Origin: Prochlorococcus sp. AG-409-A22
Lineage (GTDB): Bacteria; Cyanobacteriota; Cyanobacteriia; PCC-6307; Cyanobiaceae
Direction: 5' to 3'
DNA: 64,000 nucleotides
Assembly: GCA_003216135.1 (NCBI GenBank)
Contig: QCJI01000001.1
Location: 80,083-144,082, forward strand
Positions 50,833 through 57,643 of this stretch are shown here, piece after piece (position 1 is the first letter of the stretch; each line of letters begins with the position of its first letter). The position numbers and the translations under genes were made by a program. The notes under the pieces are model-generated. The model made no database searches and was not told where the DNA came from. It saw nothing but the letters and a program-made list of their open reading frames with translations.

Positions 50833-50848
50833 AATGATTCTCATCATT
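50833..50848. promoter_or_regulatory. Possible Fur-type palindrome upstream of the DUF2811 gene
   Basis: AATGAT-TCTC-ATCATT is an exact inverted repeat with six-base arms that closely resembles Fur boxes. It lies about 98 nt before the ATG of the DUF2811 gene, in a 280-bp gap otherwise AT-rich and featureless. Iron control of that gene is only a suggestion from this motif. Confidence 0.35.
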
Positions 50849-50945
50849 CTAGTATCTGAGACTAATTTGTAATAGTTATTGTTGACGATTTAGCGTTTTT
50901 GAAGAAAACTGGATCTTGTCTGTATATTTTTCGATTAATTTGAAG

Positions 50946-51197
50946 ATGCAAAAGTTCAATTGTGATTTAAATCCTAGATCTGCAAGTAAGAAAGATGAAA
51001 TAATTAGTTTCAAATGTGAACTTCACGAGAATCTCCAACATGCTATGAATGAATTTGTTGAGGATCATCCTAATTGGGATCAATACAGAATATTGCAAGC
51101 AGCTATTGCAGGATTTTTGATGCAGAAAGGTTTTCAAAATAGGGATCTTACAAGACTTTATATTGGGAATATGTTTTCAATAAACTTTGATAATTAA
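50946..51197 (+). CDS. DUF2811 family protein
   Basis: An 83-residue protein (ATG at 50946; a TTG at 50916 gives a longer form). ISFKCELHENLQHAMNEFVE, DHPNWDQYRILQAAIAGFLM and LYIGNMF match DUF2811, a cyanobacterial family resembling small DNA-binding ribbon-helix-type proteins in length. The first 20 residues are specific to this copy. The function is not known. Confidence 0.8.
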   Translation: MQKFNCDLNPRSASKKDEIISFKCELHENLQHAMNEFVEDHPNWDQYRILQAAIAGFLMQKGFQNRDLTRLYIGNMFSINFDN

Positions 51198-51203
51198 ATA
51201 GGT

Positions 51204-51665
51204 TTATTTAATTTTTTCTAAAATTATTTTAGCTATATTATTTTTTATGGGTAAAATAGATAATCTATTGCCTTTCTTAACTACTAATAACTCATCCTGA
51301 TTAAATAAAATTTTTAAGTCAGGTAAACTTAATTCTTTATTCGATTTAAATAGATATTTTACTTTAACGCAATCCCATCTTGGATTGCCAGGTTTCGACT
51401 TAGGATCAAAATACTTTGATTCTTTGTCAAATTGAGAAGGATCAATAATATTTAAATCAATTACCTCCATTAGACCTACAATCCCAGGTGGTTTGCAGTT
51501 TGAATGATAAAAGAAGACTTTATCTCCAATATTCATCTTTCTCATGAAATTACGAGCTTGATAGTTTCTAATCCCATCCCATAAAGTAACTCCATCTTTC
51601 TTTAAGGTGTCTATGCTGTAAGCATCAGGCTCACTTTTCATTAGCCAGAAATTTTCTTCAGTCAT
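51204..51665 (-). CDS. EVE-domain (PUA-like) protein
   Basis: A 153-residue EVE/PUA-fold protein: ENFWLMKSEPDAYSIDTLKK at the start, LWDGIRNYQARNFMRKMNIG, then FYHSNCKPPGIVGLMEVI. EVE domains bind modified bases in RNA or DNA, and this single-domain form is common in bacteria and similar to human THYN1. The gene marks the left border of the accessory island. Its first codons and upstream region recur, degraded, in five other places to the right (E repeats). An 11-bp-period dyad of TCGTGAA lies at 51692-51709, just upstream of the start. Confidence 0.92.
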   Translation of the reverse strand: MTEENFWLMKSEPDAYSIDTLKKDGVTLWDGIRNYQARNFMRKMNIGDKVFFYHSNCKPPGIVGLMEVIDLNIIDPSQFDKESKYFDPKSKPGNPRWDCVKVKYLFKSNKELSLPDLKILFNQDELLVVKKGNRLSILPIKNNIAKIILEKIK

Positions 51666-51850
51666 ATCAAGGGATTTGGGGAAATTGCAAATCGTGAACG
51701 AATCGTGAATGTAATATCATACTATTCGCTTTTATATATTTATTATCCTGCAAAGTTCCTATTTAGGAAAGTGATGGGTGGTATGGGGTCAATTGAACTT
51801 GCATGTACGTATATATTCGACCTGATAAATTTCTGTAGAAATCTAAGTAA
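51632..51850 (-). repeat. E repeat copy 1 (contains the functional EVE gene start)
   Basis: This copy comprises the first codons of the EVE gene, the upstream dyad (two copies of TCGTGAA spaced 11 bp at 51692-51709), and a conserved right core beginning near TTATTATCC and running through CTATTTAGGAAAGTGATGG and TGGTATGGGGTCAATT. An inverted repeat TTCCTATTTAGGAA lies in the core, and a second palindrome ATTTCTGTAGAAAT follows. It lies between the divergent EVE and outer membrane barrel genes and so may hold promoters for both. Confidence 0.75.
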
Positions 51851-51954
51851 GAGATGCAAAAAGGTGGTTAGGGTTTTATATAACTTTATTTTTACAATTT
51901 TATTTTTAATTAATTAAGTCGTTATCATTTATATAAAATTTACTTAATACATAA

Positions 51955-53064
51955 GTGAAAATACTTAAGACCCTCCCTTTTTTGCCCTTAGCTGTTGGAT
52001 CGATTTTTGCTGCTTCTGCTGATGAATTGAAATTTGATAATATCAAATATGATCAATACAAGGCAGAGCAGAACATATATAAACCAAATAATAAATTAGA
52101 ACAATACATAAATAAAGCAGCAACTTATGCAAGTAAGTTTATTCCATTAATGAATGATGGTTCAGAAGGAAGTGAATATACCAATATGCTTGTTAATGAT
52201 GGAAAAAGATTATTGGTAGATAAGGGATTTAATTTCATTAATGCTGCTGCAAATAGCTCAATTCAAAATATTCCATTTTTTGCTCAAACTACATTTAATA
52301 TTTCTGGCGGAACAGAATCTGACACAAGTTTCTCAATCAATAGTTTTATGAAACTAGGAGAGTTAGCTGTCGATGAAGAGGGAGATATCAAAACTCTAAC
52401 TTTTGCTCAAGCAAGGTTAGCAGCAGCTACCAATTCTGACGGAGCTACTACTAATTTAGGTCTTGGAATTAGACATCGTCCTAATGATTTTTCTATGCTT
52501 GGAGCTAATGCTTTCTGGGACTACCGTATGACAGACTATAGTGACGCGCATAGCAGACTTGGGCTTGGAGGTGAATATTTATGGAAGGATTTTGAGTTTA
52601 GAAATAATTGGTATATGGCAATAACTGATGAAAAAAACGTAACGGTAAAGGGTGTTGATTACAAAGAAAGAGTAGTTGATGGCTGGGATCTAGAAGTTGG
52701 ATATAGATTACCCAATAACCCAGAACTTGCTTTCTTTGTTAGAGGTTTTAATTGGGACTATCATGATACCCATGACAATTCAGGATTAGAAGGTTCTGTT
52801 AGTTGGCAGGCTACGCCTTATGTTGGACTGGAAGCGTGGGTTTCTAATGAGATTTCTGCTGCTTCAACAACAACTAACTCTGCTCTACCAGGTACAGATG
52901 AAACATTCTTTGGGTTAAGGTTCAATTGGACTGGAAGCCCAGTAACCTTCTCTAAGAAAGACTATAAGAAAAATATGATTAATCAAATGACTCAACCAGT
53001 AAAACGTAAATATGATGTACTTCTTGAAAGGTCCAGTGGCAGTTTCTCAGTACGAGGAACCTAA
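51955..53064 (+). CDS. Inverse-autotransporter-like outer membrane beta-barrel
   Basis: A 369-residue exported protein. The N-terminus is a signal peptide (KILKTLPFLPLAVGSIFAAS, cleavage after Ala-Asp region). The rest has alternating short strands typical of a barrel: GLGIRHRPNDFSMLGANAFW, SRLGLGGEYLWKDFEFR, WDLEVGYRLP, TFFGLRFNW. The end RKYDVLLERS is the hallmark just after the barrel of intimin/invasin-type inverse autotransporters. But the Ig-like passenger that normally follows is missing: only about nine residues remain. Start GTG at 51955. A separate secreted protein is encoded 51 nt downstream. Confidence 0.85.
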   Translation: MKILKTLPFLPLAVGSIFAASADELKFDNIKYDQYKAEQNIYKPNNKLEQYINKAATYASKFIPLMNDGSEGSEYTNMLVNDGKRLLVDKGFNFINAAANSSIQNIPFFAQTTFNISGGTESDTSFSINSFMKLGELAVDEEGDIKTLTFAQARLAAATNSDGATTNLGLGIRHRPNDFSMLGANAFWDYRMTDYSDAHSRLGLGGEYLWKDFEFRNNWYMAITDEKNVTVKGVDYKERVVDGWDLEVGYRLPNNPELAFFVRGFNWDYHDTHDNSGLEGSVSWQATPYVGLEAWVSNEISAASTTTNSALPGTDETFFGLRFNWTGSPVTFSKKDYKKNMINQMTQPVKRKYDVLLERSSGSFSVRGT

Positions 53065-53115
53065 ATAAATAAATAAACACAAACTTTAATCTACTACTTA
53101 ATTCACAATCAACAA

Positions 53116-53976
53116 ATGTATTCCAAGACTTTTCTAAAATCTCTTTTTACCGCAGGAATTAGTATTGCAGGACTATCCTTTGCTGCATTAATTTCATCAC
53201 AACAAAAAGTACATGCTTATGCGGGTAATGCCTGCGCAACTGAAGGTAGTACTGCTTCTGAAGGCGCTATGTCTGCAGATTGTGATGGGACTCCAGAAGT
53301 TATGGAAGTTAAGTTTTTCGAACTAGGCTTGTGTACAAGTGACCCTTTATCTAGTACAACTTTTAGTAGAGCAAATTGTCACAAGGCGTGGGAAAGCGAA
53401 AACGGAATAATAGTAGATATTCCTGCATACATGTCATCTGAGGGCTATGAACTTCCAGGAGCGGTTATCAAACCAGCTAACGGTACTTATTCTCATGTTT
53501 ATGCAATAGTTAACACTCACTGGGATATAAAAGGTAAAGTTTACTATAACAACAAAACGTATTATACAACTTCTGTTGATAAAGCAGAGAGTGCAGTCTA
53601 TGACTATTCAACACCAACAGATAATGTCAATAATTATGCGACTTATACTAATAAAATGACTGCAATGGGTGGTAGTGGCTGGGGTGCTAATGGTTGCTTC
53701 GACTGGAGTGCAAGCATAGATGGTCAGACCCCCAAAGCAGTTTTGACCAATGATCTTTTAGTTACAGCAACAAATCAAACTGAATGTACTGCTTCAACAA
53801 AATTGATTGGTAGCTCAGGTCTTCCTACTCCAGTCACTATTACTAATAATACTTCTAATTATCAATTAAAGTGGGATGTAACCGATAAAGGATTATGGGT
53901 AGATCATGATGCAGGAACTGATCCAGATGGGATAGGAGCAGGACCTTTTAGTTTAGATTTAACTGTTTCCGAATAA
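53116..53976 (+). CDS. Secreted protein, possible partner of the outer membrane barrel
   Basis: A 286-residue protein with an N-terminal signal segment (residues 10-34, SLFTAGISIAGLSFAALISS) and then a polar, Thr/Ser/Asn-rich, low-lysine body with cysteines at intervals (NACATEG, SADCDG, GLCTSD, ANCHKAW, NGCFDW, TECTAS). I do not recognise the family; the body looks all-beta. It follows the barrel gene in the same direction by 51 nt, so the two are probably one operon. A cell surface role is inference. Confidence 0.75.
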   Translation: MYSKTFLKSLFTAGISIAGLSFAALISSQQKVHAYAGNACATEGSTASEGAMSADCDGTPEVMEVKFFELGLCTSDPLSSTTFSRANCHKAWESENGIIVDIPAYMSSEGYELPGAVIKPANGTYSHVYAIVNTHWDIKGKVYYNNKTYYTTSVDKAESAVYDYSTPTDNVNNYATYTNKMTAMGGSGWGANGCFDWSASIDGQTPKAVLTNDLLVTATNQTECTASTKLIGSSGLPTPVTITNNTSNYQLKWDVTDKGLWVDHDAGTDPDGIGAGPFSLDLTVSE

Positions 53977-54130
53977 TTCTATTTGTTTCAGTGAGAAACT
54001 AAAAATTATATCTTAAATTAAATCTTATTAAGAAGATTTATTTGAATTTTTTAGCTATGAAATTGCAAGAAAATCTCACTAAACAATTTATTTACTCATA
54101 TCTATTTTCTATCTAATATTAATCAAAAAA

Positions 54131-54400
54131 GTTTAGGTAAAGTTTTGGTAAAAAATCTCTAACCCTTGAGATCGCAGGAATAGATAGTCGGGTGTACTTT
54201 TCATTATCCAGTAGTTAGGTTCCTGTTGTACCATGGGATCTCGGCGAAAATATAGGTTTGAATAAAGTGTGAATAACTTCTTTCAATATAAATTTATTAT
54301 CCATCAAAGTTCCTATTTAGGAAAGTGAAAGGTGGTATGGGGTATATTCGACCCTTCTACATAGTTAAATTATAACCTCACAAATTTCTGTAGAAATATA
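54131..54400 (-). repeat. E repeat copy 2
   Basis: Dyad A is GTTTAGGTAAA then GTTTTGGTAAA (54131-54152); dyad B is GTTTGAATAAA then GTGTGAATAAC (54256-54277). Between them, on the minus strand, lies an EVE-like start: an open 33-codon frame (54234 to 54133) containing EPNYWIMKSTPDYLF. The right core TTATTATCCATCAAAGTTCC...GGTATGGGG follows, then the palindrome ATTTCTGTAGAAAT. This is the only degraded copy whose EVE-like frame is not stopped early. Confidence 0.75.
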
Positions 54401-54495
54401 AGTGAGCAAGAGATCAAAGAGGTAATTAAGAGGAGACGGTCGTCCAATGCACAACGAAACCACATCTATTTTGTCAAAAGAACTATAAATAGTAA

Positions 54496-54585
54496 TTAAG
54501 TTGAAGCCAGATATATTATTACCAGAAACATAAGTATGTTAATTGCAACCGCTATCCGAAATAAAGCCTTCTGATCTGTTTGCAT
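54496..54585 (-). CDS. Tiny single-span membrane protein
   Basis: A 29-codon frame, MQTDQKALFRIAVAINILMF..., with a polar N-terminus and one hydrophobic helix. Such tiny membrane proteins are common in this island. No homologue is recognised. Evidence is only the ATG, the amphipathic layout and stop placement. Confidence 0.4.
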   Translation of the reverse strand: MQTDQKALFRIAVAINILMFLVIIYLAST

Positions 54586-55145
54586 AAGCTTACTTCTTTA
54601 AGATATTTGTGTGAGGAAGCTTAAAGAAGCACATTTAAATTAAATAAGCAGGTTTAAGGATTAATTAAAAATTAAATAAGATCAAATTAAAAAATGATTT
54701 AATCTAATGTAAATTTGAGAATTAAGTGAAGACGTAAAGATGGGATAAATTCACTCCTATATCAAAAGCTAGAAAAGCAACCAATAGCTTATATCTCCTT
54801 TTCATTTTTTAGAACCCTCTACTAATTTCTTATAAAGTTCTTCTGAGATAGGGTGCATAATCTTAAATAGAAGTTCCTTACAAGTTAATTATCTTTATCC
54901 TTGTTTCTGGTTACAAGCTATACGAATAAATAATCTATTTAATATGCAAAAACTATAACTATGATTAGCTTTTCTTATAGCGTATCAGACACTACTTAAT
55001 AGATTAAATCCCAATAGGAACACACATCAACAGGAGTGGTGCAAGTAGTAAGTATTTAATTAAATCAATCTAGGCTTATTCTTCCAAGCAAAGGAATCAA
55101 ACATATAGCAATGACAAATTCTGGATCTGTATTTTTTACTGCTTT

Positions 55146-55367
55146 TTAACTTATTGATTTAAGCCAAGAATAGTAGATTGATTTGCGATTTCGTTGTTCT
55201 TTAAAAACTAATCTATCTGCTGTTTGTGAAGGGGATTCTCCTTTCTTAATATCCGTTGTCATCGTAATGCCAAATCCACTCGCTTCAATTTTAGGAGTTC
55301 CTCCCTCAAGAAATAAGAGAAAATCCCAACCTTTATTCCATCCAAGTTGAAAAGGATTTTTAGGCAT
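55146..55367 (-). CDS. Small soluble island protein, unknown
   Basis: A 73-residue protein, MPKNPFQLGWNKGWDFLLFL..., with aromatic residues near the N-terminus and a basic C-terminus (FKEQRNRKSIYYSWLKSIS). The gene lies downstream (about 90 nt) of T module a, which could be its promoter. It is not recognised. Composition and start context support a real gene. Confidence 0.6.
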   Translation of the reverse strand: MPKNPFQLGWNKGWDFLLFLEGGTPKIEASGFGITMTTDIKKGESPSQTADRLVFKEQRNRKSIYYSWLKSIS

Positions 55368-55455
55368 TATTTTACTTACATTTAATTCAATCCTATTTTT
55401 TTTAAGAACCCTCTATTGTATATAAGACTACTAGATAATAATCTCGTGAACAAAG

Positions 55456-55499
55456 AAAAAAGAGGGTCTTATCCCTCTATGTTAGATCGACTGTCAATC
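55456..55499 (-). repeat. T module a
   Basis: One of five near-identical modules. Minus strand order: GATTGACAGTCGATC near-palindrome containing TTGACA, then CTAACATA, then the hairpin GAGGG/CCCTC with a T-run. Here the loop is ATAAGA and the T-run is followed by CTTTG, not directly by an ATG. It is fused, 8 bp apart, to E repeat copy 3. It can be read as a terminator, a promoter, or a recombination site. Confidence 0.8.
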
Positions 55500-55507
55500 G
55501 ATCAAAA

Positions 55508-55725
55508 GTTTGAATAAAGTTTGAATAAAAAATTACGATTCCTTGATATCCCAGTTATAGATAGACGGGTGTACTGTTCATTAGCCAGTAGTTGACGTCA
55601 GTCATATCAGGTGATCTCAGCGAATTTTAAAGCTTGAAACAAGGTTTGCTCAAACTTTTTTGGGTATAAATTTATTATCCATCAAACTATCTATTTAGGA
55701 AAGTGATGGGTGGTATGGGGTCAAT
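55508..55725 (-). repeat. E repeat copy 3
   Basis: Dyad A is two exact copies of GTTTGAATAAA (55508-55529). The EVE-like start on the minus strand begins at 55605 and reads MTDVNYWLMNSTPVYL then stop. Dyad B (55632-55653) is degenerate: GCTTGAAACAA then GGTTTGCTCAA. The right core ends at TGGTATGGGGTCAAT. It forms a compound unit with T module a. Confidence 0.75.
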
Positions 55726-55730
55726 CGTAT

Positions 55731-55763
55731 TTAATATGGCGGTGCAAGTAGTAAGCGTTTCAT
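55731..55763 (-). pseudogene. Signal-peptide start remnant (MKRLLLA type)
   Basis: The ATG follows the stop of the 125-residue gene directly and encodes MKRLLLAPPY then stop. The same first codons occur at 56197 and, altered, near 55070. It looks like the 5' end of an exported-protein gene whose body has been lost. Confidence 0.45.
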
Positions 55764-56141
55764 TTAAGTATTAAAGTCTCTACATTTTGATCTTTCGTTT
55801 TCATAATCTTTTATAGCAGTATCCCATTCTGATAAATCTGCTTCTTTCCCAGAAATATATAATTCCATTTGTTTCGCATAGTTTGCTGATTCAATCCGAC
55901 TATTGAATGAAGTATTGCAAAAAATTATACTTCCAAATTTTTCATAGTCCGCATAATCCCTATTCGCAGCAAATTCAGCATTTGCCTTTTTCTTTTCTAA
56001 TGCTTTATATTCCAAATCCTCAATACTAGGTTTTGAAAAAAGTAAGGATGGTTTCTTTTGTACATTTAGATATGCAATAAGGCAAACCCAAATAAGAACA
56101 AGAGCAAATACTCTAATTAACCAAGTGTTAATTTTATCCAT
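55764..56141 (-). CDS. Membrane-anchored island protein, unknown
   Basis: A 125-residue protein. Residues 8-26 (IRVFALVLIWVCLIAYLNVQ) form a signal anchor; the rest is charged and probably helical (DLEYKALEKKKANAEFAAN...), with two cysteines (FCNTSF, SKCRDF) near positions 74 and 121. It would face the periplasm/lumen. The start overlaps the stop of an 18-codon frame (TAATG). Family not recognised. Confidence 0.65.
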   Translation of the reverse strand: MDKINTWLIRVFALVLIWVCLIAYLNVQKKPSLLFSKPSIEDLEYKALEKKKANAEFAANRDYADYEKFGSIIFCNTSFNSRIESANYAKQMELYISGKEADLSEWDTAIKDYENERSKCRDFNT

Positions 56142-56197
56142 TAATACTTAATTGCTATTTGCCAATAAGAAAGCAGTGCAAGTAGTAAGCGTTTCAT
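56141..56197 (-). CDS. 18-residue hydrophobic peptide (MKRLLLA type)
   Basis: MKRLLLALLSYWQIAIKY. The start overlaps the stop of the upstream 33-codon gene (ATGA) and the stop overlaps the start of the 125-residue gene (TAATG), so translation would couple the two. It may be a real peptide, a coupling device or a gene reduced to its first and last codons; the last codons (ATTAAGTATTAA) recur before 56494. Confidence 0.4.
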   Translation of the reverse strand: MKRLLLALLSYWQIAIKY

Positions 56198-56295
56198 TTT
56201 TTAGAGGTCAACTTGAATGTTATATATGCAAAGCCACCAAGTAATAACAAACTAGCGACTGCATAAGTAATTGCTAATCCATACATATGAGTCAT
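56194..56295 (-). CDS. Tiny membrane protein
   Basis: A 33-residue protein, MTHMYGLAITYAVASLLLLG..., with one hydrophobic helix and a basic C-terminus (TFKLTSKK). It is part of the run of overlapping tiny genes downstream of T module b. Not recognised. Probability of being real is raised by the overlaps on both sides. Confidence 0.5.
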   Translation of the reverse strand: MTHMYGLAITYAVASLLLLGGFAYITFKLTSKK

Positions 56296-56397
56296 TTAAT
56301 CTTTCTTTTTATCTTTCTTTTTTTTATTAGTTCCTTCTATATACGGAACAAGTAAGTCTAGTAGCCATCTTTTAAATATGTCTATTGGGTTCTTCAT
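56296..56397 (-). CDS. Tiny basic amphipathic protein
   Basis: A 33-residue protein, MKNPIDIFKRWLLDLLVPYI..., with an amphipathic helix and a very Lys-rich end (KKKKDKKKD). The stop is directly adjacent to the next start (56295). A membrane-surface protein is plausible. Not recognised. Confidence 0.5.
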   Translation of the reverse strand: MKNPIDIFKRWLLDLLVPYIEGTNKKKKDKKKD

Positions 56398-56401
56398 TGT
56401 T

Positions 56402-56494
56402 TTATCTAATAAAATAAATAATCCCACCAACAAATGTGCTTCCTACAAGTAGCAAGACCATAGCAAGTGCAATTAATTTTGGTAAGCTTCCCAT
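56402..56494 (-). CDS. Tiny single-span membrane protein
   Basis: A 30-residue protein, MGSLPKLIALAMVLLLVGST..., almost entirely one hydrophobic helix. It sits in the small-gene operon 4 nt before the 33-residue basic gene. Its start follows the recurring junction CTATTAAGTATTAAAAG. Confidence 0.5.
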   Translation of the reverse strand: MGSLPKLIALAMVLLLVGSTFVGGIIYFIR

Positions 56495-56515
56495 CTTTTA
56501 ATACTTAATAGCCAT

Positions 56516-56665
56516 CTACCAGTCAGGATAACGAAAATCTTCACCTATAGGCTCTTCGTAAAAGTCCCCAGCTTTTATTCCTCGCTTATAAGTATTAATT
56601 GCTTGATTGTAAGTAGCAATGGAAGGGATTAGGTCACCCACATAAGAAGGAATATCTTTATCCAT
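56516..56665 (-). CDS. Small soluble protein at head of the tiny-gene run
   Basis: A 49-residue acidic protein, MDKDIPSYVGDLIPSIATYN..., with no membrane segment. Its ATG is one base from the T-run of T module b, so the mRNA either starts within the module (nearly leaderless) or reads through a hairpin. It heads a run of six tiny genes on the minus strand. Confidence 0.6.
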   Translation of the reverse strand: MDKDIPSYVGDLIPSIATYNQAINTYKRGIKAGDFYEEPIGEDFRYPDW

Positions 56666-56666
56666 T

Positions 56667-56710
56667 AAAAAAGAGGGTTTTATCCCTCTATGTTAGATCG
56701 ACTGTCAATC
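56667..56710 (-). repeat. T module b
   Basis: Minus strand: GATTGACAGTCGATC, CTAACATA, hairpin GAGGG/CCCTC with loop ATAAAA, then six T. The start codon of the 49-residue gene follows after one base (56665). It is fused to E repeat copy 4, 7 bp to the right. TTGACA and GATAAA lie 18 bp apart and would make a promoter whose transcript starts at the T-run. Confidence 0.82.
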
Positions 56711-56717
56711 AAAAAAA

Positions 56718-56940
56718 GTTTGGGTAAAGTTTGGGTAAAAAATCTCTAATCCTTGAGATCGCAGTAATAGCTAGTCGGGGGTACTTTTCATTAGCCAGTA
56801 ATTTATTTCAGTCATATCAAGTGGATTAGCAGAAAACTCCAATGTGTGTACGGTGTGTGAACAGAATATTAAAGATGTTCAATTCTAGGTTCATTATCCA
56901 TCAAATTATCTATTTAGGAAAGTTATGGGTGGTATGGGGT
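56718..56940 (-). repeat. E repeat copy 4
   Basis: Dyad A is two exact copies of GTTTGGGTAAA (56718-56739). The EVE-like start on the minus strand begins at 56815 and reads MTEINYWLMKSTPD then TAG. Dyad B is GTGTGTACGGT then GTGTGAACAG (56844-56864). The right core ends GTTATGGGTGGTATGGGGT. With T module b it forms the second T+E compound unit. Confidence 0.78.
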
Positions 56941-56993
56941 TATCTTAGTGGCTGTTCACCTATTTAAACTCCTTGAGACATCTATTTCCTAAT

Positions 56994-57122
56994 TCAGGTC
57001 TCTCTGCCGAACTTAATCATTGCGAAAGGGATCCCAACAGTAAAAACAACTCCAATAACAAGAATCAAAATCCCTAGTGGAGAAAAAATATCAACACCTT
57101 GTCCAGTTTGTGCGAAGAGCAT
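56994..57122 (-). CDS. Small single-span membrane protein of the hli cluster
   Basis: A 42-residue protein, MLFAQTGQGVDIFSPLGILI..., with one hydrophobic helix (residues 14-36) and a short basic tail. It is the last gene of the hli cluster. Unrecognised; it could be a photosystem-associated small subunit (inference from company). Confidence 0.6.
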   Translation of the reverse strand: MLFAQTGQGVDIFSPLGILILVIGVVFTVGIPFAMIKFGRET

Positions 57123-57179
57123 ATTTCTTAGTTAGAAAGTTTAGTTTTATTTTATATGAAATAATTATTTTTTTTTGAA

Positions 57180-57266
57180 TTATTTGCTTTTTTTTCCTTT
57201 AGCTATCATTGCCACTGGCACTAATAGATATGCAAAGAAGGAAATTAAGACAATGTCTACAATCAT
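57180..57266 (-). CDS. Tiny membrane peptide after hli
   Basis: A 28-residue frame, MIVDIVLISFFAYLLVPVAM..., hydrophobic with a Lys-rich end. The ATG comes one base after the hli stop codon, so it can be translated from the same mRNA. Low confidence because of its size. Confidence 0.45.
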   Translation of the reverse strand: MIVDIVLISFFAYLLVPVAMIAKGKKSK

Positions 57267-57267
57267 T

Positions 57268-57396
57268 TTAAAAAATACCTGGGATGATCCAGCCAAAAAG
57301 ACCGTAATTTACTACCAATGCGAAGAAGCCCATCATTGCCATCCTTCCATTAGTAATTTCAGCATTTTGCCAATGAGTTGGTTTTGAGTTTTCCAT
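57268..57396 (-). CDS. hli: High-light-inducible protein (Hlip), island copy
   Basis: A 42-residue Hlip. WQNAEITNGRMAMMGFFALV carries the full ExxNGRxAMxGF chlorophyll-binding motif, followed by the rest of one helix and GWIIPGIF. It is one of two hli genes in this run. Such short island Hlips are induced by light and nutrient stress in high-light Prochlorococcus and are also found in cyanophages (known for the family). Confidence 0.9.
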   Translation of the reverse strand: MENSKPTHWQNAEITNGRMAMMGFFALVVNYGLFGWIIPGIF

Positions 57397-57431
57397 TTTT
57401 TAATTGTTCGTTAATAAGAGTGGTTAAATTT

Positions 57432-57518
57432 TTATAGTCCGTAAGCAATACTTGGTGCTAGCGCAGTGGTTATTATTGCAATGCCAAATAGTGATATGGC
57501 AATTAGATATGTTTTCAT
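57432..57518 (-). CDS. Tiny membrane peptide of the hli cluster
   Basis: A 28-residue frame, MKTYLIAISLFGIAIITTAL..., hydrophobic throughout, ending SIAYGL. The start overlaps the stop of the upstream 37-codon gene (ATGA), supporting translation from the same mRNA. It could also be a signal peptide-like remnant. Confidence 0.5.
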   Translation of the reverse strand: MKTYLIAISLFGIAIITTALAPSIAYGL

Positions 57519-57628
57519 AAAAGCCCTACTTTTCCTGCTGTAAAACCCACAGTAAGAAAGAAACCAAACTCTAAAAGGTCTTTAGCACTTGAAGGGACTA
57601 AGTTAAATAAAGATGAGATGAAAATCAT
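57515..57628 (-). CDS. Small membrane protein of the hli cluster
   Basis: A 37-residue protein, MIFISSLFNLVPSSAKDLLE..., ending FGFFLTVGFTAGKVGLL. One hydrophobic helix with a conserved-looking polar N-terminal half. Small proteins of this kind accompany hli genes in Prochlorococcus islands. Coupled to the next frame by ATGA. Confidence 0.6.
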   Translation of the reverse strand: MIFISSLFNLVPSSAKDLLEFGFFLTVGFTAGKVGLL

Positions 57629-57643
57629 TTTGATATATATCCT

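Larger units (their letters stand above)
53977..55145. other. Gene-poor stretch with repeat debris
   Basis: About 1.2 kb without a normal-sized gene. It contains a small hairpin (GTTTCAGTGAGAAAC, 53985-53999), E repeat copy 2 (54131-54400), one probable 29-codon membrane gene (54496-54585, minus), and several frames of under 28 codons of doubtful reality, including MHPISEELYKKLVEGSKK on the minus strand near 54800-54855. At 55010-55070 the minus strand has a signal-peptide-like remnant (KYLLLAPLLLMCVPIGI) ending in a stop. Confidence 0.7.

Noticed and set aside
51705..51917. 70-codon open frame on the plus strand upstream of the barrel gene
   Set aside because: It runs across E repeat copy 1 and has no start context of its own; the shared core frame is reported as a finding, but I do not call a gene.
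51830..54400. Cas12a-type direct repeat suggested by AATTTCTGTAGAAAT
   Set aside because: It is only a 14-bp palindrome at the end of E repeats; no array and no Cas12-like protein.
57175..57387. 70-codon frame on the plus strand across the hli gene
   Set aside because: It is antisense to a Hlip with an intact chlorophyll-binding motif; the Hlip is preferred.
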